This document shows, in pieces, positions 13,288 to 25,384 of a stretch of DNA of 64,000 nt. Under the pieces are notes generated by a model that had not been told where the DNA came from, made no database searches, and was given only the letters and a program-made list of their open reading frames with translations. Location of the stretch: the NCBI RefSeq assembly GCF_954871325.1, contig NC_088775.1, positions 39,533,561-39,597,560 of the forward strand, in the 5' to 3' direction. The translations under genes were made by a program, and so were the position numbers. Numbering within the stretch: position 1 is the first letter of the stretch; each line of letters begins with the position of its first letter. This stretch comes from Gordionus sp. m RMFG-2023 (lineage: Eukaryota > Nematomorpha > Gordioida > Chordodea > Parachordodidae).

Positions 13288-14747
13288 TTATTCAATAAAC
13301 CTCTTTGTAGGTTTACGGTTCCTTGATGAACAACGCAATGTGGTATTTGTGTTTGTATTTGCTTCATTCACTGTCACAACCATTTCTGTAACTTCCAAAG
13401 AACTTTCATGATTTGGGATAACTAAACGATTTCTTAACTGATCTGCATGCTTCCGTAATGTTTTCTCGGAAGATTCAACAATATAAGAATAAAGTCCTAT
13501 TCTTTCTTTAATTACTCTCTCTCTCCAACCATTGGTATTTTCATTATTTAACCATATAGGCTGTGAGATTTCAAATTCTCTTTTCTTTGAATGTAAATCA
13601 TGATTAAGGCTTTGTCTATCATTGGCCTTATTTCGTGTTTTGGTCGGATCCAATCCAGACTTGTTTTCAATTGCCTCCCAAACATAATCTTAACAGGAGA
13701 TCTTCCTGAGGAGCTATGCTCTCCCAATCGGTAAGTTGTTAAAACCTGTGTGATAGCTTCTTCGGGATCGCTAATTGAATCTCTCGTCGCATAATACCGA
13801 CCTTTCAAAGTTCGTACTGTACGTTCAGCTAATCCATTAGTTTTTGGATGATAGGGTGCCGAACGTATATGACATATGTTATTTAAATCACAATACCTAC
13901 GGAATTCCCCAGATAAGAATTGTTGTCCATTGTCTGACACAATGTACTTGGGTATTCCAAGCCTAGCAAACCATTTTTTTAGTCCTGCATTAGATCAACT
14001 TCTAACCATGGTCTATTTTTCTGGCATCCAGAACATATTTTGATAAAATTTTCTACATCAACATAACATCTGGGCCACCAACAATAAAATCTAAAAATAG
14101 ATTTCAGTACATTTTCCCCAGGATGTCCCCGGTGAATCATTCCTAACACTGCATTTCTAAATTTATTAGGAATAACCAATCTCCCATTCCATTCTATAAT
14201 ATCACGATTGACAAAAAGCTCTTCCCGTCGATTATAAAAATTAACTATTTCTTTATCTTTATGACGATCAAAGTTTCACCAACTTTGCTGAATATGTATT
14301 GCTACTTTTTTTAATATTGCTTCAACTCTTTTCGTAGAATATTTTCTGACAATTACAATTTATACTTCGAATATCCAAAGCATGTTTAGAATTTTGATTC
14401 TCTTCCGAAATTTCTTGGTGTTTATTAATTAAATCTTGAATTCTAGAATCTAGTGTTATGCAACATTTTTCTTTTTCAATATTGTTGACCAAATTGCGTA
14501 CTTGTTTAATCATAACCTGACGAGGCATTTCTAAATTGAATGCTATAATCCATGGTAATCCGAAAAGAGGCACCCCAGTTTATTCATTATTACCACTGAT
14601 AGGGTCCTTGTCTGTGATCCAATCCTAACATTGACTTGGGTCTCGCCCTTAACGTCTAATGGATGTCAAAGGACTGGTTGGCCATATTTTTGGTCGTCCA
14701 ATACTTGTCCATATATCAATTCCTAACAATGACGCTTGTGCACCAGT
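13288..14747 (-). mobile_element. Second Ty3/Gypsy fossil (protease and integrase parts)
   Basis: Fossil on the minus strand. Parts seen: a protease-region piece (about 14590-14747), a protease/linker piece (14322-14573), an integrase zinc-finger region with its H-H-C-C pattern (13979-14179), an integrase core (13548-13940) and a basic C-terminal tail (13288-13653). It resembles the K02A2.6-like Gypsy lineage. It is incomplete and broken in several places. LTRs were not found. A TGTTGTTAAA-family element lies directly at its protease end. Confidence 0.8.
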
Positions 14748-15549
14748 ATGTTGTTAAATTGCTGGGTCGGGTCGGCTTGGCCGAAAACCCAGCAAGGTTT
14801 GAGCCGAAAAAAACGACCTTAAACCCGAGCGAACCCATTTAGCCATAGATCAGACCCAACCCGACCCAATGGGCCTCATGAGCCGACCCATTGGGCCGAC
14901 CCGATGAGTCGGCTTGCTGGGTCTGCTTGTTGGGTCGGCTTGCTTTAAAATTTGTCATAGTCGTCATTTTTAAGTTTTTTCGAATTTTTTTGAAGCAAAT
15001 AGGTAAAAATATATGTTGTGAACATGTTAAATTAAATTTTCAGTGAATATGTAGCTTAGAAAAGTGACAATTGTCATAATCGTCATCTTTAAGTTTTTTC
15101 GGATTTTTTTGAAGCAAATAGGTAAAAATAAATATTGTGAACATGTTAAATTAAATTTGTGAATATGTACCTTAGAAAAGTGATTGTCATAATCGTCATC
15201 TTTAAGTTTTTTCGAATTTTTTTGAAGCAAATAGGTAAAAATAAATATTGTAAACATGTTAAATTAAATTTTCAGTAAATATGTACCTTAGAAAAGTGAC
15301 AATTGTCATAATCGTCATTTTTAAGTTTTTTCGAATTTTTTTTAAATTAAATAGATAAAAAAATATATTGTAAGGATGTTAAAAAATTTCAAATAATTTT
15401 TTATAGCCGGGCATAGGCAGACGGGAGAAAACTCGCCCAATGCTTTAATTTAAATATCTATTAGAAAAATCTAGAGGTTTAGGCAATATTTTTCTTAAAA
15501 TATTGGCCGTGATAAAAATCGGCTCAAATCGAGCCGTTTAACAACACTA
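14748..15549. mobile_element. Short foldback-family element with 115-120-bp satellite
   Basis: The left end reads TGTTGTTAAATTGCTGGG and the right end CGAGCCGTTTAACAACACTA, the terminus also used by the large foldback element at 37736. The interior has four copies of a unit of about 115-120 bases at 14955-15370, containing GTCATAATCGTCATCTTTAA and often TGACAATTGTCA. The same unit, diverged, fills the arms of the 37736-41504 element. No coding. It sits in Gypsy fossil DNA. No clean 8-bp duplication was found. Confidence 0.7.
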
Positions 15550-16380
15550 TCGCTAATATTTTTAGAATCTTAAACTGACGATTACTAGAACAATAGTTAT
15601 TGCTCTTTAAATATAAGTAATATGATATGAATCCCATATTATACCAAATATATCGACGTTCTATATTTGTAGAGCTTCATTTGCGTAAATTCAGAAAATG
15701 AGAAAAATATTAAACTTTATATGAAATATAGGAAATATTTATCGATCAATTTAATTTAAAATTTAAAAAAAAATTAACAAAATTTGTTTTTTAAAATCAA
15801 AATGCAAGTGAAATATAACAGTTATAATTTATATATAAAAATTGAATAATTTTGGTTATATTTTACATATAAAAATAAGGATCTTCAGGTGATTACGAAG
15901 CAAAAAAAATATAAAAATAAATCTTGATCTTTGAAATCCAATTAAAATTTCGGATCGTTTTTTACGACATAACCGAAGATATAATTTAGAAAGTGGTCAA
16001 TTTGTAAAAATTAATATTACTAAATTACTAAAAAAAACGCCGAATATTTTGCGTTTTTAAATATTAAAAACGAAAAATAACATTAACATAATATATATGG
16101 GAAATGTGTCATAAATGGCCATGTTTGAAGACTAACCACCACCTTTTAACTATTATCTTTTCGACCGATTTCTCCCAAAATTTGTCAAAATGTTTATTTT
16201 ATGATATGTATTTAGAGCATCCAATAAAAAAAATTTAAAATAAGTTGTTTTTAGTACTTCTTTCTGGAAAAATCTCGTTACACATTTTTTTGTTTGGTGA
16301 AAAAATTACTAATTTAGATTATTATTATTTTATATAAATATTATCCTTAGGCATTCAGCATTATACGCACAAAAAATTAT
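15550..16380. other. Non-coding AT-rich stretch
   Basis: No open frame, repeat or recognisable element was seen. Confidence 0.4.
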
Positions 16381-16479
16381 GGTTTCAAGTTTTATTTAAT
16401 AGGCATATGTATTGACTGGCCAAAATTCTATATTCATATAGAAATGAAACTCGCTTTAAACATATTTGGTACAAAATCA

Positions 16480-16665
16480 AATGATGAACAAATTAAACTG
16501 GCAAATGATGATATATTCATTAATAAAAGATAAACATTATTAATATCTACTAAATTTAATATTCCTAAGAAAACCTTAAAGGTGAAGAGTGGATTAATTG
16601 TCTGCAATTTGAAAACTGGGCTCATACTCAATGTACGAATAACAATGATTTATTTGTTTGTTATG
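16480..16665 (+). pseudogene. Possible transposase C-terminal zinc-finger relic
   Basis: A plus-strand reading gives GEWINCLQFENWAHTQCTNN followed by FVCYVC. The spacing W-I-x-C ... W-A-H-x-x-C ... C-x-x-C recalls the C-terminal zinc-binding tail of pogo/Tigger-like DDE transposases. The match is short, needs a frame change, and no DDE core was found nearby. Confidence 0.3.
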
Positions 16666-17170
16666 TATGTTAATAGTGATACGATTGTTTCATTTATAAA
16701 TTAATAAAATGGTTTTCATTATTGTTAATAATTCCCTAAATAATTTAATACATCATGAATTATAAAATTATTGAAAACAGTTAAGATAATAATTCATAAA
16801 TTCAAAATAAATAGTGATTAATTGAAATCAGAATTTTTAATAAAAAGATAATTAAGATATAAATTGATAAAGTATAATCATTAAATGAATATTGATAAAT
16901 TTAGATGTTAATACTAATTGCATTATTAAATTTTTATATGCCTAAAAAATGAAGAAATATATATAAGATAGGTTTTTTGTAATCATTTCATATAATTCTT
17001 AAATAATTTATTATGGCCAGTAAACAATGTATTGACTGGCTAGAAAAACACTGTCACTTCATCTTCTACCTCATAAACTATTATAGAGCTTTTATTAAAT
17101 TTTATTTTAAAGAATCTTATAATACTTTTTTTCAAAAAATAAATATATATTTAACAATATATGATTATTT
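16666..17170. other. Non-coding AT-rich stretch
   Basis: An open frame at 17013-17219 has no recognisable motif and ends inside the next repeat, so it is not called a gene. It shares TGTATTGACTGGC with 16411, which suggests a small repeat. Confidence 0.35.
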
Positions 17171-18140
17171 CAGGGATGTGAACTCGTACCCTAATCCTGA
17201 ACCCTCGTGTTTTGGCTGAACCCGACATTTTAAAAAGTAAAGGGTTCAAGGGTTCAGGGTATTATAAAAAAAATTTTAATTTTAAAAAATAATGTAAAAA
17301 TATAAATTTTTTTAATTTTTTTCGTAGAATCATTTATTTTATATTCGCGTTTTTCTTTCGTTTTTCTTCTTGGACTTCATTTTATTTTATTTAGAGATTG
17401 ATACCATAAATTTAAAACTATAATTGATAAAGCAAGGGATGTTGTAAAATATTTAAGAACTCCCACAATTGTAAGAATATTAAAATCTATGGGCAATATT
17501 AGATTGCACAACAAGTTGGTCCTCTATTTGTATGATGTTTGCGCGATTAATAAGTTTGAAAGATTTCTGTAATGATTTTATTATAGGAGCATGTGAAGCC
17601 ATATTGTCGGAAGAAAATTGGAATCAAATAAAAGACCTTACTAGTGTGTTGGTTCCTTTAAAAATAACTAGATTAAGATTGCAAGCAGAACAGTTATGTT
17701 TATCGGATTTTTATGGCATATGGATAAGATGTCGATTAGAGTTAGAAAGATTTACAAGTTCTTTTTCTTATGAAATATTAGAAAATATGAAAATTAGAGA
17801 TCAACAATATTTACAAAATAGTGTTGTATAAGCTTCAATATATTTAGACCCTCGATATCAAGTTTTATTAAGTATTGAGTAAAAATAAATTGCTATAGAC
17901 CATCTTGAGGATTTATGGCATACCCAAAACTCTATTATTTACAATATATTAGAGCTACGACAATATCTACTGGTTGTAGCGACAACAATGATAATGATAG
18001 CAATACTGATGATCTAGAAATTTTATTATTAGATAGAGAAAAAAAAAATGAAATTATCATCAGATAGAAAGGAGCAAAAAATATCTATTGTATCTTTAAT
18101 AGAAAAGTTCTCAGAAGTTAAGAGAAATATTTACAAAATA
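17171..18140 (+). pseudogene. hAT (Ac/hobo-like) transposase relic
   Basis: A hAT-like left end CAGGGATGTGAACTCG lies at 17171. From about 17410 the plus strand reads pieces of a hAT C-terminal half: VKYLRTPTIVRILKS, ISLKDFCNDF at 17547, ENWNQIKDLTSVLVPLK, RLRLQAEQLCLSDFYGIW and, after a stop, ASIYLDPRYQVLL at 17833. These follow the usual hAT order before the dimerisation domain, which is missing. Stops and frameshifts are several. No right end or target duplication was found. Confidence 0.65.
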
Positions 18141-18599
18141 GTGTTGAATATATCGTTACATAATAAATATATATATTTAATTTTGATAAATAGGAATATA
18201 GAAAAATTAAGGCTAGGTTTAGTGTTGTGTAACGTCTCCCAATCCCTACATTTTGTCTAATTAGTTTTAGGCGATTTTTCGGTTAGGCTTAATTAGGTAT
18301 AGTTGATTTTTAAGCTAATAACACTACTTATAAATGTCGGACAATTTTATACAAAATTATGGAGAGACTTTAATTTATAATAATTTTTTTATAATTTTTC
18401 AAAATATTTTTATGTAAATTAAAATTTTAAGAAATTCAATATAAAATCTTCTAAAATTTATAGGTTTTAGCCTTTAATATATATAGATTTTCATTATAAA
18501 TTATTAAATATAAAAATATTTTGGCGATCGTATGAAATTCCTAGGGTAGATTCTCTTCAGAATAGATCTGATAAAATCAAAATTATCAAGGAAATTAAA

Positions 18600-18740
18600 A
18601 ACACGCACTAAAATCAGATCAGAGAGCTACAGGCCTGGCCTTAAACCTGATTCGAATGCCTGGGCCGAAAATTTTATTTTTTAAAAATACATGGGCTGGG
18701 CTAAAAAAAATTTTTAAATACCCGGGTCGGGCCATATTAT
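18600..18740. repeat. GC-rich end of a hAT-like MITE
   Basis: CAGAGAGCTACAGGCCTGGCC and following blocks such as GGGCTGGGCT and CCCGGGTCGGGCC, separated by A/T runs, match the style of the ends at 51470-51650 and 63170-63370. Only one end is recognisable. Confidence 0.45.
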
Positions 18741-19480
18741 AAAAATCATTTTTATAATTTTAACAGACAGAATTTTTTTTAAGATTTTATTTCCATCCAT
18801 TTCGTCGAAATCAAAAAATAAAAATGTTTTAATAATATATTAAATAAAATAACAAAATTTTCGAATTTTCTATTCTTAAAAAAACAAGCCAGATGCCGTC
18901 ATATAAATTCTCGTAACACCCTTGAATAATAAAAAGGGAAAAAATAATCTTAAAAGTCTACAATTTTTGAATAATAAAAGAATGTTTTATATACTTTCAA
19001 AATATTAAATTTTTTTTACTTAAAATATAATATAAATATAATATTTTTATTACTTTTAAAATATAATATTTTTTCTTTACTCTTATAAATTAAAAAAATT
19101 TTTTTTACTTTTTATTATGGATCAGGATATTTTCCCTCCATCTGACAGTTTATCTTTTTTGGACGATTCCCCATTTGAAAATTCAAATCATTCTCAATTT
19201 GGTGAAGATTTTCAGGTAAAATTATATTTCAGTTAGCTAAAGTGACTGCTACATAAAATCCTGACCCATATATAAATCATACATGCTCGCGGAAGAAAAT
19301 TTGCTATTAAAACATCATTTAGAAAACAGTACAACTTTTATTGGACTATCAAGTGATATCCAAAATGATTTAATTAATTCCATTTCATATGTCTTACACC
19401 AAAAAATATTAGATGAATTGGAAGAAACGGAATTTATAACAATAATATTAGATGAAACAATTGATATAAATAATAAATCC

Positions 19481-22400
19481 CAGAGTTGTTAAACGCTATT
19501 TTTAAAAGTAGCGTGCTACCGCTATAGCTATTTTTCAAAAAAAGTAGCGCGCTACCGCTTTCGCTATTTGTCAAAAAAAGTAGCTTTAGCTACTTTTAAG
19601 CTACTTCTTATAAAAAAAATTTTAGAAACAAATGAAACAAATTTTTTTTATTTATTTTTTGCTTATAATGTAAATGTATAATAAATAATATATAAAAATC
19701 AACATTTATAAATATAAAAATATAGTTAGTTTAGATTATAAAAAAAAAGCAATATAAATAAATATTTATTTTAATTAGTTGCATTTTAATAATAATATCA
19801 TTTCAAAATTATCATCCCCAAGTCTTGAGCGACGATCAGAAAGTATAAGCTTTGCTTTGCTAAATAATCTCTCGACACTAGCACTTGAGGGCAAGGAAGC
19901 TCTAAAAATATTTAATCAGATCAATTTATAAATATAAATAAGTTTTTACCTTCTGTTATGTGTCCAACTATCTGCCGGTGTACATACATAAGATATATCT
20001 GATAACTCTACTATTAGAGCATCTTTCATCACTTTGAAGTTGTCGTCTATTTTATTCATAAGTGTCTGGCGACATAAAACTGTTGTGCCAGGGGATAAAG
20101 TTTTAATCATCATAGTAAATGATGGATTATCAACCAAGGACAATGGCTGAACTGTGTCAATAATAAAATCAACAATTACTTTATCAGCCAATTTTTGTGA
20201 AATATTGGCATGTTTATTATCAGTTAATTTGGTTTGGATAGTATTTGTCTTTTTGAATGAAGATTCTCTTATACCAAAATTTTTTATGTTTTTCTATTTC
20301 CTTATAGCAATTGGCGTGAACAGTCTAATAAAATAAATAATATTATAATGTAAAAATAACAATTTACCTTTAGGTGTTTCTTCAGGTTATAGCTAGGGAT
20401 GTAAGACAGGGGAAATTTTCCATATTTCCCCTATAGTTTCCCCAATTTTTATAATAGGTTCTTTTGCCTAAATCAACATGATTTTTATAATATTAACAGT
20501 TTCCCAATTTTGAAAATGATCTTATGATAATATAAATACGATTTTTATTAGATTTTATAAAATCATTTTTTCCTCGTGGTTCATATAAATTATAATTGTG
20601 TTTTGTTTTTGAATTATGTCAATTTCCCTATTTGCATTTGCAAAATTTTATAAGATACTTGTTAAAATTAAATAGCTAGTCTGAAAAGTATATTTATATT
20701 ATAAATAAATACCAATGAAATTTATAAATAATATATGAAATTTTAAGTTATGTTAATAGAGAATATTTATAGTAATTTATTTCACAGTTTTTAAATTTAG
20801 TTGAAAATTTTTAGTATTAATTAATGTATTTACAGTCATCTTAGACAATGAGTTTAAGAGGATTGAACTTATAATCAATGAAAAATTAAGCAAAAGTAAA
20901 AATTTGACTCTAATTAGTGATGGATGGACAAATATAAGAGGGGAATTCATTATCAACTTTATTCTAGCAACCCCCTGTCCCATTTTTTATAAATCGATTC
21001 ACACAGGATCTAACATGCACACAAGTGAATATATATCAAACAAATTTATTAAAGTAATTGAAGAAGTAGGAATTTTAAAAATCAACACCATAATAACTGA
21101 CAATGCAAGTAATATGCAAAAAGCATGGGCCCTTGTAAAACTGAAATACCCAACTATTGAATGCATTGGATGTGCCGCTCATGGATTAAATCTACTTGTA
21201 AAGGACACAGCAAATAAGATATTATCCATTCAAATTTTAGTCACAAAAGCTAAAAATATTTAAAATCTAACAATATTCTTTTATCAACGTTAAAAGAAAA
21301 ACAACTCCTAAGAAATAATAATAAAATTGTTTCCCTAAAGTTGCCTAGCCCAACTCGTTGGGCAGGTATAGTTTTGATGATAAATAGCTTGTTAAAAAAT
21401 AAAGATATTTTACAGGAAATGGCTATTCTTGATATATTTACTGATCGAGATAAGAGACTTACTCTTCTTGATAACGATGGGTTTTTAAATGATCTAATGC
21501 AACTATATAATTTTATTAAAGTCATATTTACGCAAATAGAGATAGTGGAAGGAGATAAAGCCAATTTATCTGATGTCCCTCAAGCGTTTATTCATATCAG
21601 GGAGACATTTAACGCTTATAAAACAATATCAAATATATTGTCGCAGAGCGATATTTTAGAAATAGAGCAGTTTATCAAAAGCCGAAAAAATTTTTGTTGT
21701 CGGGACATTTATTATGCTGCTCATATATTTGACCCAAGGTTTTGTGGATTTAATTTAAGAGACAATGAAATTGCAAAGGGGTTGGATATTATTAACCGAT
21801 TTTCTGGATATCTAGATTTAGATATTGCAAGAGTAATAGGAAACCTATCTAAATATCGTGCAAGGGAAAATTTTTTTAATATAGCAAGTCTTTGGCAAGG
21901 CGCATCATTTACAGATCCAGTGGGTTGGTGGAAAGGTTAAATACTTTTATATTTCTGTAAACAATAACTAAACTCTTTTTCTAATCTTAAAATTGTGTTA
22001 TTCAATATTTTATTAGGTCTATGTTGCAATCAATACATATCGACCCTAGCCATACAAATTTTATCAATACCACCAACAAGTGCAGCATCCGAAAGAATAT
22101 GGTCCTCCTTTGGAAATATTCAATCTAAATCTAGAAATAGATTAAAAAATGACAAAGTTCGCAAATTAGTTTATATAAGAGACAATCTACATTTTATGGG
22201 AAAGGAAATTTCAGAAAATGACAAATTGCTGGATTCCAGAATTTCAAGCTCTGATCTGGAATCATTTTCATCTTCAAAAGAAGATAATTAACTATTCAAA
22301 ATTAATTGTTTAAATATTATTTAGTCTATATATAATATTTCAAATAAAACATGTAAAGTAATTGCAATTAGTTGAAAATAATTTATATTTGTTTAATTAT

Positions 22401-22993
22401 AATGTTTATAATCTATATATTTTCAATAAAACATAAAAAAAAATCAAAATTGACCTATAAAGTATTATAAAAAAGATAGTTTCCCGTTTTTTCCCCAAAT
22501 TTCCCGGGAAATTTCCCCGAAATATAGTTTCCCGGGAAATTTACATCCCTAGTTATAGCTACTCGATTGATTTGATGATATATTTTTTTTACATTTTAAG
22601 CACAGGAATTTGAATCCAGATTTTGTTTTAATATTTATTTTAAAAATTTTTTCAAATCTAGGGAATGGGAAATCGTTATTAGATCTATTAAGTACATTTT
22701 CTTCCATGTCTGAATTACTTTCAAGGATTTGGATATCCATGGGCGATGCCATTTTAGATTATTAACAAAGATTGAAAATATAAATTAAAAATATATTTAA
22801 ATTTCAAAATTAAATAATAAAAATTATAATTAAATATGATATTATATTTAAATTTTCATGTTTATACTTACATTCATTATATTTTTCTACTTTTAAAAAA
22901 AGTAGCGCGCTAAAAAATTAAATAATTTAAAAAAAAGTAGCGGCTATTAGCTATAGCTACCAAAAAAGATAGCGCGCTACTTTAACAACTCTG
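19481..22993 (-). mobile_element. Middle hAT element, deletion derivative, 8-bp duplications
   Basis: Ends are CAGAGTTGTTAAA and TTTAACAACTCTG, with a perfect target duplication ATAAATCC at 19473-19480 and 22994-23001. Without its own insert it was about 1.35 kb. Transposase pieces on the minus strand are the start MASPMDIQILE (ATG at 22752) with a BED finger FLCLKCKKN (to 22560), continued after the insert by SYNLKKHLK (20393-20367), then KLADKVIVDFIIDTVQPLSL to YVCTPADSW (20330-19946), and the dimerisation end SSASVERLFSKAKLILSDRR (19900-19790). The catalytic middle is absent, so it is non-autonomous. Subterminal GTAGCGCGCTAC palindromes occur at both ends. Confidence 0.92.
20394..22551 (+). 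mobile_element. Inner hAT element (DUF659 type), 8-bp duplications
   Basis: It is 2158 bp with ends TAGGGATGTAA and TTACATCCCTA, and a perfect duplication GTTATAGC at 20386-20393 and 22552-22559. The plus strand reads VILDNEFKRIE, then LISDGWTNIRGEFIINF (DUF659), IITDNASNMQKAW, CIGCAAHGLNLLVKD, PSPTRWAGIVLMINSLL, IFDPRFCGF and WWKG. A small intron at 21936-22015 follows, then LCCNQYISTLAIQIL and the dimerisation motif TSAASERIWSSFGN, with the stop at 22291. The only break noticed in the conserved part is a frameshift near 21260. No N-terminal zinc finger was recognised. It is the youngest of the nest. Confidence 0.92.
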
Positions 22994-24339
22994 ATAAATC
23001 CCAACTGGCTGTAGTTCTTCGATATGTTTTAAATAACGGGACATTATATGAAAGATTTATTGAATTCTTTGATGTTACAATGCATCGTGATGCTAATTCT
23101 TTATCAAAATTTTTTAATGATAAGAAAATTATGAAAAAATTGATAGGTCTTACGATGGCGCAGCTGTTATGTCAGGTGATTCACATGAACTGCAAGCAAA
23201 AATTAGAGACGTCAATCCTTCTGCACTTTATATTCATTGTTTTGTCCACAAGTTAAATCTTATATTATCAAAATCTTGCAGCAAAATTAAAGAATGTAAG
23301 GTTTTTTTTGCAACTTTATCTGGTTTAGCCAGTTTTTTTAGTACATCATCTAAGCGTACAGCAGAATTTGATAAATATGTTAAAAAAAGATTACCACGAG
23401 TAGCCCCAACAAGATGGGAATACAATGGTCGGCTGGTTCAAACAGTTTTCAATTATTTGAAGGATCTAGTCGTTTTTTTTGAAAGATGATTGATGAAGAA
23501 TCTGATATTGTTTGGGATAATGATGTTCTAATAACATCTCGTGGCTATTTAAATATATTATTGTTATATTTTTTTCAAGAAGTTTTTCCAGAATCTGATT
23601 TATTATTTGATATTCAAACTAAAATTAACGATGTATCATATTGTCTTAAAAGTATCAACGATTTCAGAAATTCAGTTAAATCTAACATAGAAAACTTTGA
23701 TGTTTTTTGGAGAAATTTAAATGTAAAGGAAAATATTGAAGACAATTTAGATAAAAAACGTAATAGATCCGGATTGCCTAATACAAGAGAATTTTATAAA
23801 AATTTGATAATTAAAATAATAGATACTATAATCAATGAAATTGATTTTCGGTTTGATACATTAAAAAATATCAAATTCGTCGAATTTCACAAAATATTTA
23901 TTAGACAATTTAAATAATACTTATTCTCAATTTTTCGACTTACACAAGCTGGAAACCGAATTAAAGGTAGTGTTTCGTGACGATGAATTTACAAAGAGAA
24001 AAAATGTTTATGAAATACTTGAATTTTTAATTAATACCGATTTGATGAAAAGTTTTAAAGATTTTAAATTATGCAAATTCATTTTAACTTTGGCTGCAAC
24101 AACAGCAAGTGCAGAACGGGGGTTTTCATCTTTAAAAATAATCAAATCTTATTGTAGAAACAGAATGAGTCAAAATCGATTATCGAATCTAGCTTTGATT
24201 TCTATTGAAAAAAAATTATTGAAAAATTTAAAATCTAGTAATAACTTTTATAATTCAGTACTTGATCATTTTACTCAAAAACAAAGAAGAATTCCGCTTA
24301 TTTATAAATCTTAATTGTTTATGGTTTGACTAATAAATA

Positions 24340-24680
24340 AAATTTTTGATTGCTTCCCTAGTAGTAAACTTGACGCCTCGTCACTGATGGCTATTATTTC
24401 TTTTATGCTGCAACATTCCAACTACTTTTCTGGATTTATAGGGCAAAAAACTACTGATTACATTGTGAAGAATAAAATGGGCTGCAGTGGCACATGGGCA
24501 ACAGATGTGGAAATTGCATGTGTCTCAACATTGCTTCAAACAAGAGTGTTTGTTTTTTATAATGACAAATGGCTCGCCTTTGACCCTTTATTTATTATTC
24601 CTGAAATAGAAATTTTTTTTTGTTGCATCTATATAAAGAATAAAAATCATCATTATAATTTAGTTTTGTCCTGTAAATGA
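24340..24680 (+). pseudogene. OTU-type cysteine protease remnant
   Basis: The frame from 24344 reads DCFPSSKLDASSLMAIISFM, then SNYFSGFIGQKTTDYI, GTWATDVEIACVSTLLQTRV, KWLAFDP and NHHYNLVLS before a stop at 24678. The order W-(A/G)-x-D-x-E-I, F-x-F-Y and the terminal H-Y-N-L-V with the catalytic-His position matches the C-terminal part of OTU deubiquitinase-like domains. The catalytic Cys region GDGNCFFR is missing or reduced to DCFP. Such domains occur in host genes and inside large transposons. It lies just after the outer hAT but shows no sign of belonging to it. Confidence 0.55.
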
Positions 24681-24689
24681 TATATTTAT

Positions 24690-25380
24690 GAATAATTTTT
24701 TTAGTCTTATTTTTTACTATAAAAGTTTTAGTCATCTATTAATATTTATACAAAAAAGTATTATATTTTTTTACTATAAATACATATTTATAAATATTTA
24801 GTTTATATACACAAATAAAAGTACATTATTATACACTATTTGAAGTTATTTTTTTTAGCCAATATACTAATACATATTCTTCAATACAAATAAATAGCAA
24901 AGTAATATATTTAACAAAAAAGATATATACCTTATAGATTTTATCTTTTATTTGCTTAAAATTTAAAATTAAGTTATGTAAATTAAAATAATAGAAGAAT
25001 TAGCAGAACCATATTGTCAGTTTATAAATTTGTAAAATACTTAGAAAAATTTTTATTTTTGGGTATTGGTCTCTGATAAAAATTGTAAATATCATTATAG
25101 GTTGTATGGCTTAAAACTTTTTATATAAAAACAAATAAGCAAAAAAATGTTTTGGTTCTTTTTTTATTAAAATAAATAAAATTTTAAGTTTGGGACAAAA
25201 CAATTAGAGTATGAAAAAAATGGGCTATGGTTGAGCTTAAAAAAATTAGGCCAGATCGGTTACATTCTTTTTAATTAACATGATAAAATTCAAAATTTAT
25301 TACAAATTGTTTTTATTTTATTGGCACATATAAATATTTTACAATTAATGGTTATTATAACTTTATATAAATGAACAATC
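24690..25380. other. Non-coding AT-rich stretch
   Basis: No gene or element was recognised. Confidence 0.4.
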
Positions 25381-25384
25381 TTTT

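Larger units (their letters stand above)
19118..24314 (+). mobile_element. Outer hAT transposase (DUF4371/ZMYM1-like), split by a nested hAT
   Basis: Coding starts MDQDIFPPSDSLSFLDD (19118), then LAEENLLLKHHLENSTTFIG to ILDETIDINNKSQ (19283-19480). It resumes after the insertion at 22994 with QLAVVLRYVLNNGTLYERF. Further pieces are YDGAAVMSG (near 23160), YIHCFVHKLNLILSKS (23229), RVAPTRWEYNG (23397) and the hAT dimerisation region TLAATTASAERGFSSLK (24089), with the stop at 24312. The DET and YDGA sites fit catalytic acidic positions of this hAT group. Breaks: the nested element, a frameshift near 23150 and further frame changes near 23490 and 23915. Its terminal inverted repeats were not found. 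It was inactivated at the latest when the inner element arrived. Confidence 0.85.

Noticed and set aside
15027-15257. Minus-strand frame in the 14748 element
   Set aside because: Product of the 115-120-bp satellite, with the peptide repeating in step with it.
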